64,000 nt of DNA, from contig JAKSMG010000012.1 of NCBI GenBank assembly GCA_024400755.1, forward strand, positions 1 to 64,000. Direction: 5' to 3'. The stretch is from Bacteroidales bacterium (GTDB taxonomy: Bacteria > Bacteroidota > Bacteroidia > Bacteroidales > WCHB1-69). The first letter of the stretch is position 1. Each line of letters opens with the position of its first letter. Of the stretch, positions 60,532 to 64,000 are shown one piece after another. The translations under genes were made by a program, and so were the position numbers. Under the pieces are notes generated by a model. That model did no database searches. It saw nothing but the letters and a program-made list of their open reading frames with translations, and was not told the DNA's origin.

Positions 60532-61758
60532 TTACACCTCCTTCTTCCCCGTCACATACTCGAATATGACAGATTTTTTGTATTCCTTCAACGCCTCAAT
60601 CTTCTGCTGCTTGATGGCAATGAGTTCATCAATCTCGGCGCACTTCTCGTCCAAATAGTCCGCAATCGCTTGCTGCTCGGAAAGGGGAGGAACGGGCATC
60701 AATTTTTCTTTTATTCTTTCAACAGAAAGACCAGGTTGTGCAGAAGACAAAGAATATTGATTAAGATTCATAGTTCTTAATGTTTCTCCGAACCAAATCA
60801 ACTCAAATTCCACTTTGGGGTAACATACGACACAATGGTCTGTTGCCCAAAATTTCCCGTGTGCATAATTGATGTTCCCGCACAAAGCACCTTGTCTCCC
60901 GATAAGGGCATAATTACCGTCATCCGAATATTCCGAGTAATATCCTCTCAATCCATTCCCTCCATATACGGGGAAACCAATTTTTTCTTCCTTAATGTCA
61001 TTGGTGGTGATATTGGAACCGCTTTTCAATGTCGCCATCGTCTTTATCGCTCTCATTTCCCAATGACTCGGTATCTCTCCAATCCATTCCTCTCCGCTGT
61101 CCTTCATCTTCACATTCTTGTCCAGCCCTTTGGTTACGGCTTCGGTGATGACGGACTGCTTGTAGCGTTTCAGCTCGGCAATCATCGTTTCCTGGAGGGC
61201 GGCGAGTTCGTCAATCTCGGCACACTTCTTATCCAAAAAGTCGGCGATGCGCTGCTGCGTGGGGAGAGGGGGAAATAGAATTATCGCATTTTTAATTAAA
61301 TCTTGATTTAAAAGTTTAGCACCATAAATATTCTCGTTAGCATTTTTTTCTATAAAATATTGAGAAGAATAATATAGATATTCCAAACATATTTTGTCGG
61401 AATCTTGAAACGCAGCTAATGCTTCATTAGTAAATAAATCAATTTGAGTTATCGCAACTTGTCCAACAGACAATTTGAAACTATACAAAAGACTGCCCTT
61501 CGCAACTAATTCGGGATTAAACACTTCAACGTATTTCTTACTAATACCTTTTGTACTTCTAGTAATATATCTTTCCCCATTAAGTTCGGAAATAGTCACC
61601 CACGGAATCCCATTTTCATCGTAATACTGGTCGTTTTTTGAAGGAGGTGTAAAACCAGTTGTGAAATTATAATGGTGTTTTACTTTGCACACTTCCCAAT
61701 CCTCTGGAATCATTCCAATCCACGGGATACCGCTGTCTTTGTATTTTTTATTTTTCAT
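60532..61758 (-). CDS. hsdS: type I restriction enzyme, specificity subunit
   Basis: 408 residues from the ATG at 61758. Two target-recognition domains, each beginning with a near-repeat: KDSGIPWIGMIPEDWEV (about residue 5) and KDSGEEWIGEIPSHWEM (about 215). Each ends with a conserved spacer: PLPTQQRIADFLDKKCAEIDEL and PLSEQQAIADYLDEKCAEIDEL (cited in part). HsdS fixes the bipartite DNA target of HsdM/HsdR. The repeats allow domain exchange by recombination. No hsdM is seen in the window. Confidence 0.95.
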   Translation of the reverse strand: MKNKKYKDSGIPWIGMIPEDWEVCKVKHHYNFTTGFTPPSKNDQYYDENGIPWVTISELNGERYITRSTKGISKKYVEVFNPELVAKGSLLYSFKLSVGQVAITQIDLFTNEALAAFQDSDKICLEYLYYSSQYFIEKNANENIYGAKLLNQDLIKNAIILFPPLPTQQRIADFLDKKCAEIDELAALQETMIAELKRYKQSVITEAVTKGLDKNVKMKDSGEEWIGEIPSHWEMRAIKTMATLKSGSNITTNDIKEEKIGFPVYGGNGLRGYYSEYSDDGNYALIGRQGALCGNINYAHGKFWATDHCVVCYPKVEFELIWFGETLRTMNLNQYSLSSAQPGLSVERIKEKLMPVPPLSEQQAIADYLDEKCAEIDELIAIKQQKIEALKEYKKSVIFEYVTGKKEV

Positions 61759-61850
61759 CTTTCCGTCATTAAAAGTATGATTTTTATGAACTGTTATGCG
61801 GTTTTGCCACAATTTTTATCTATCAACAGTCGCAAAATCTGTTTGAAAAA

Positions 61851-62999
61851 TCATCGTTTACTCACTGGATGTAAAGATTTCCCATCCAGAGTCGTACACC
61901 GTTCCTTGTTTACCACTCGGTCTCGGAAGAGTTTCTTGTCTGTGAAGTTACGATAAATGTTCATTATTAGTTCAGAATAGTTGTCTTCGCCTTTGTTGTT
62001 AATATAGCAGAATGGCTTGATAGAAACACAATTCTCGTGTTCAAAAATCGTGTTGAGCAAGGTTCGGTCGGAATTGCCACAAGAGTGCCCCATAATATAC
62101 ACATGAAAAGGGCTGCCGTTGATGAACCGCAAAAAATCTCGATAATGTGATGTTTCTAAATATTTAACCGATTTTGCATTTTTCAGCAACTCGTTTTCGT
62201 TGCGGTCAATCAGCCCTTGAAAATCTTTGTCCATTTCGTCTCCATAACCAAAAATCATTTGCTCCGGATTGTCTATCGAACCGTGGATGTGATTAACTGG
62301 AATGTTCCAATAATACTGATGCGATGTATTCGTATAGTTGAAATCAAGTAACATTGTTTCGTCTATTTCGATTGATTTTCGAGTATTTCCATTCTTCCTG
62401 TTTTCGTTTGGAGGTAATGACTCAACAATAGGTGTGATACCTTCGATTTTTTTCCTTGAACTTTCTGCTATATCATCTATGTCAAACTCAATATTCATTC
62501 GAAGCGCATTATAAATACCTTTATGGGAGTGCTGTGTTTTCTGAGTTTGCAAGTATTCGGCCAATTTCCCTTTCAAGAAATCCATCTGCTCATTGAGTTT
62601 TTCGCATTGCTCCATATTGTCAGCATTTTCTTTCAGCAATTCATAATAGTCTCTCTCAATATCCACCCAACCTTTGGTCTCAATACTTTGGGAGATTCTA
62701 TTAAATAAAAGAGACTTTGTGACAGAAAAATGCTCTTCGTCGTTTTCTATTTTATCTTTAAAAGCAATAAAATCTTCGTCCGAATAAGACTGAAAATAAC
62801 TTTGAGCATATGCTACGACACTCCAAGATTCTTCACATTTCAACGATAAGGTGCACAAGGTATCTTTTGAAACACGTGATAATTCTGAACATAATCCAAG
62901 AATTCTTTGTTTCCAGTACCAATCAATAAAATTCTTGTAACTGGTTTTGAGACCGTGCGCTATGTCGAAGCCATTGCCGATAATAACAAGTCTATTCAT
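61851..62999 (-). CDS. abiH: AbiH-family abortive infection protein
   Basis: 382 residues from the ATG at 62999 (an in-frame ATG at 63017 is possible). The family N-terminus MNRLVIIGNGFDIAHGLKTS is clear. C-terminal motifs are LDFNYTNTSHQYYW, NHIHGSIDNPEQMIFGYGDE and VYIMGHSCGNSDRTLL. AbiH was found as a lactococcal phage abortive-infection factor; its biochemical action is unknown. It lies upstream of hsdS, 92 bases away, in the same direction. Confidence 0.93.
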   Translation of the reverse strand: MNRLVIIGNGFDIAHGLKTSYKNFIDWYWKQRILGLCSELSRVSKDTLCTLSLKCEESWSVVAYAQSYFQSYSDEDFIAFKDKIENDEEHFSVTKSLLFNRISQSIETKGWVDIERDYYELLKENADNMEQCEKLNEQMDFLKGKLAEYLQTQKTQHSHKGIYNALRMNIEFDIDDIAESSRKKIEGITPIVESLPPNENRKNGNTRKSIEIDETMLLDFNYTNTSHQYYWNIPVNHIHGSIDNPEQMIFGYGDEMDKDFQGLIDRNENELLKNAKSVKYLETSHYRDFLRFINGSPFHVYIMGHSCGNSDRTLLNTIFEHENCVSIKPFCYINNKGEDNYSELIMNIYRNFTDKKLFRDRVVNKERCTTLDGKSLHPVSKR

Positions 63000-63043
63000 A
63001 CTTTGTGATACTTTCATCTTTCTTCCGTTTTCATCTTTCCACT

Positions 63044-64000
63044 TTAAATCAAAGGTGTCATATATAGAGGCAGATAGAGAATGTCATTTTCAATTTTCAG
63101 ATCTGCTGGGTGAAGCACAATGGGCTGGGTGAGATATTCGCCGAACTTGTTCACACATTTGCGAATCGACGACAGTGTGTATCTCTGCGACGACTTCACT
63201 TCAATGGGGGTGATGTTGTGGCGGGTCGTGAGTTTTGATTTTGCGGTCAGAAAATCAATTTCCATACGTTCCAACGCATCCTCGCGGTTGGAGTTGGTAT
63301 AAAAGTAAAGTTTGTGACCGCTGGCTGTGAGCATCTGCGAAACGATGTTTTCCACCAACATTCCTTCATTCACCTCCAATTTGTTCAAAATCAGTTTCTG
63401 ATAGAGCTCCACAGGCGTACGCCCACCCTCGTCGAAAGCGTGGCTGATGAGCAGTCCCGTATCTGCCATGTAGCATTTCAGCGTGTTTCGTTCCATATTG
63501 AGACGCAATCCGATGTTGGGCGCAGTACAATTGTAGGCGATGTTGACGATACGAGCGTCGGAAAGCCAGAAAAAGGCATCATCATAATCGCGATAGGCAG
63601 CACCTTTTTCCAAGGATGCGAGACGGAATTTCTTTTCGTGTCTCTGCAGTTGCGACGGAATCTCCTCAAAAATGCTTTTCACCTTATGCTCCAATCCAGC
63701 CGCATATTTGGAAATATCGTTGGAATATACCTGCAAGATGTTTCGCTTGACGACATCCACAGCATCGAAATCTTTGGTTTCCACAAATTTCTGAATGGCT
63801 TGCGGCATGCCCCCCACAATCATATAGGTGCGGAAATATTCCATGGCTTTCCGATGAAGTGCCCCCAAGGGCTTCTTCTGCTCAAAACATTGACGAATGT
63901 AAGGCATCAGCAAATCGTTCCCCGAAGCCCATAGAAATTCTTCAAAATCCATGGGATACATCTGCAGGGCAACCTCTTCGGACGGGATGACGATGTCTTG
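63044..64000 (-). CDS. AAA ATPase with DUF4143 domain (paralogue D), 5' end outside window
   Basis: The frame stays open to the right edge (codons read QDIVIPSEEVALQMYPMDFE), so the ATPase domain with Walker A/B is off the window and an internal ATG at 63961 is not the start. The visible part (at least 318 codons) has YPMDFEEFLWASG, TYMIVGGMPQ, EIPSQLQRHEKKFRLAS and the nuclease-like core EIDFLTAKS and ITPIEVKSSQR. It is close to paralogue C. It lies 44 bases upstream of abiH in the same direction. Confidence 0.9.
   Translation of the reverse strand, partial: QDIVIPSEEVALQMYPMDFEEFLWASGNDLLMPYIRQCFEQKKPLGALHRKAMEYFRTYMIVGGMPQAIQKFVETKDFDAVDVVKRNILQVYSNDISKYAAGLEHKVKSIFEEIPSQLQRHEKKFRLASLEKGAAYRDYDDAFFWLSDARIVNIAYNCTAPNIGLRLNMERNTLKCYMADTGLLISHAFDEGGRTPVELYQKLILNKLEVNEGMLVENIVSQMLTASGHKLYFYTNSNREDALERMEIDFLTAKSKLTTRHNITPIEVKSSQRYTLSSIRKCVNKFGEYLTQPIVLHPADLKIENDILYLPLYMTPLI

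Overview
The window looks like a chromosomal piece of a member of the order Bacteroidales (phylum Bacteroidota). Genes are repeatedly preceded by the Bacteroidota -7 box TAnnTTTG. The gene set fits as well: a sodium-pumping methylmalonyl-CoA decarboxylase operon with a lamin-tail/OadG subunit, GldI-like FKBP lipoproteins, Omp28, DUF2795, HU-SPOR and FISUMP proteins, and many lipoproteins. Composition is mostly 40-50% GC by eye. The exception is the first kilobase, which is near 60%. Genus or species cannot be fixed from the sequence.

Layout. 1-2600: a GC-rich FISUMP gene cut by the left edge, then an intact IS982-type insertion sequence. 2700-12300: tRNA-Pro, a secreted zinc peptidase, a nucleoside kinase/kdsB/HU-SPOR operon, and the four-gene methylmalonyl-CoA decarboxylase operon bounded by terminators. 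12300-13600: a HigB/HigA toxin-antitoxin pair. 14000-31970: mostly core genes. These are two FKBP lipoproteins with nrnA, a CatA-like acyltransferase with an aldehyde dehydrogenase, a membrane phosphoesterase, a di-haem peroxidase, topoisomerase IV subunit A, valS and an MMPL/RND exporter. 32000-39600: an accessory stretch with an AbiE toxin-antitoxin pair between imperfect direct repeats, a DUF4143 ATPase, a decayed cupin gene and several dispersed palindromic repeats. 39800-51960: housekeeping and envelope genes (adenosyltransferase, Omp28, tRNA-Glu, cutC, transglutaminase lipoprotein, SIMPL, pepD, YiiX, DUF2147), interrupted by two repeat-rich intergenic regions.

52000-64000 is a defence island, all on the minus strand. 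Transcription runs from the right edge: DUF4143 ATPase (partial), AbiH, HsdS, an ApeA-like HEPN protein, a lipoprotein, a second DUF4143 ATPase, a 41-codon remnant of a second hsdR, a third DUF4143 ATPase and a full hsdR. No hsdM is visible, so it must lie beyond the right edge or elsewhere.

The most interesting observation is that all three DUF4143 ATPase genes with visible upstream DNA carry short direct repeats in or next to their promoters. The spacings are close to two or three helical turns (22, 33 and 33/30/33 bp). This suggests a shared mode of regulation by cooperative operators or copy-number switching. The second is the hsdR remnant lodged between two of those ATPase genes, which shows the type I restriction locus has been rearranged around them.
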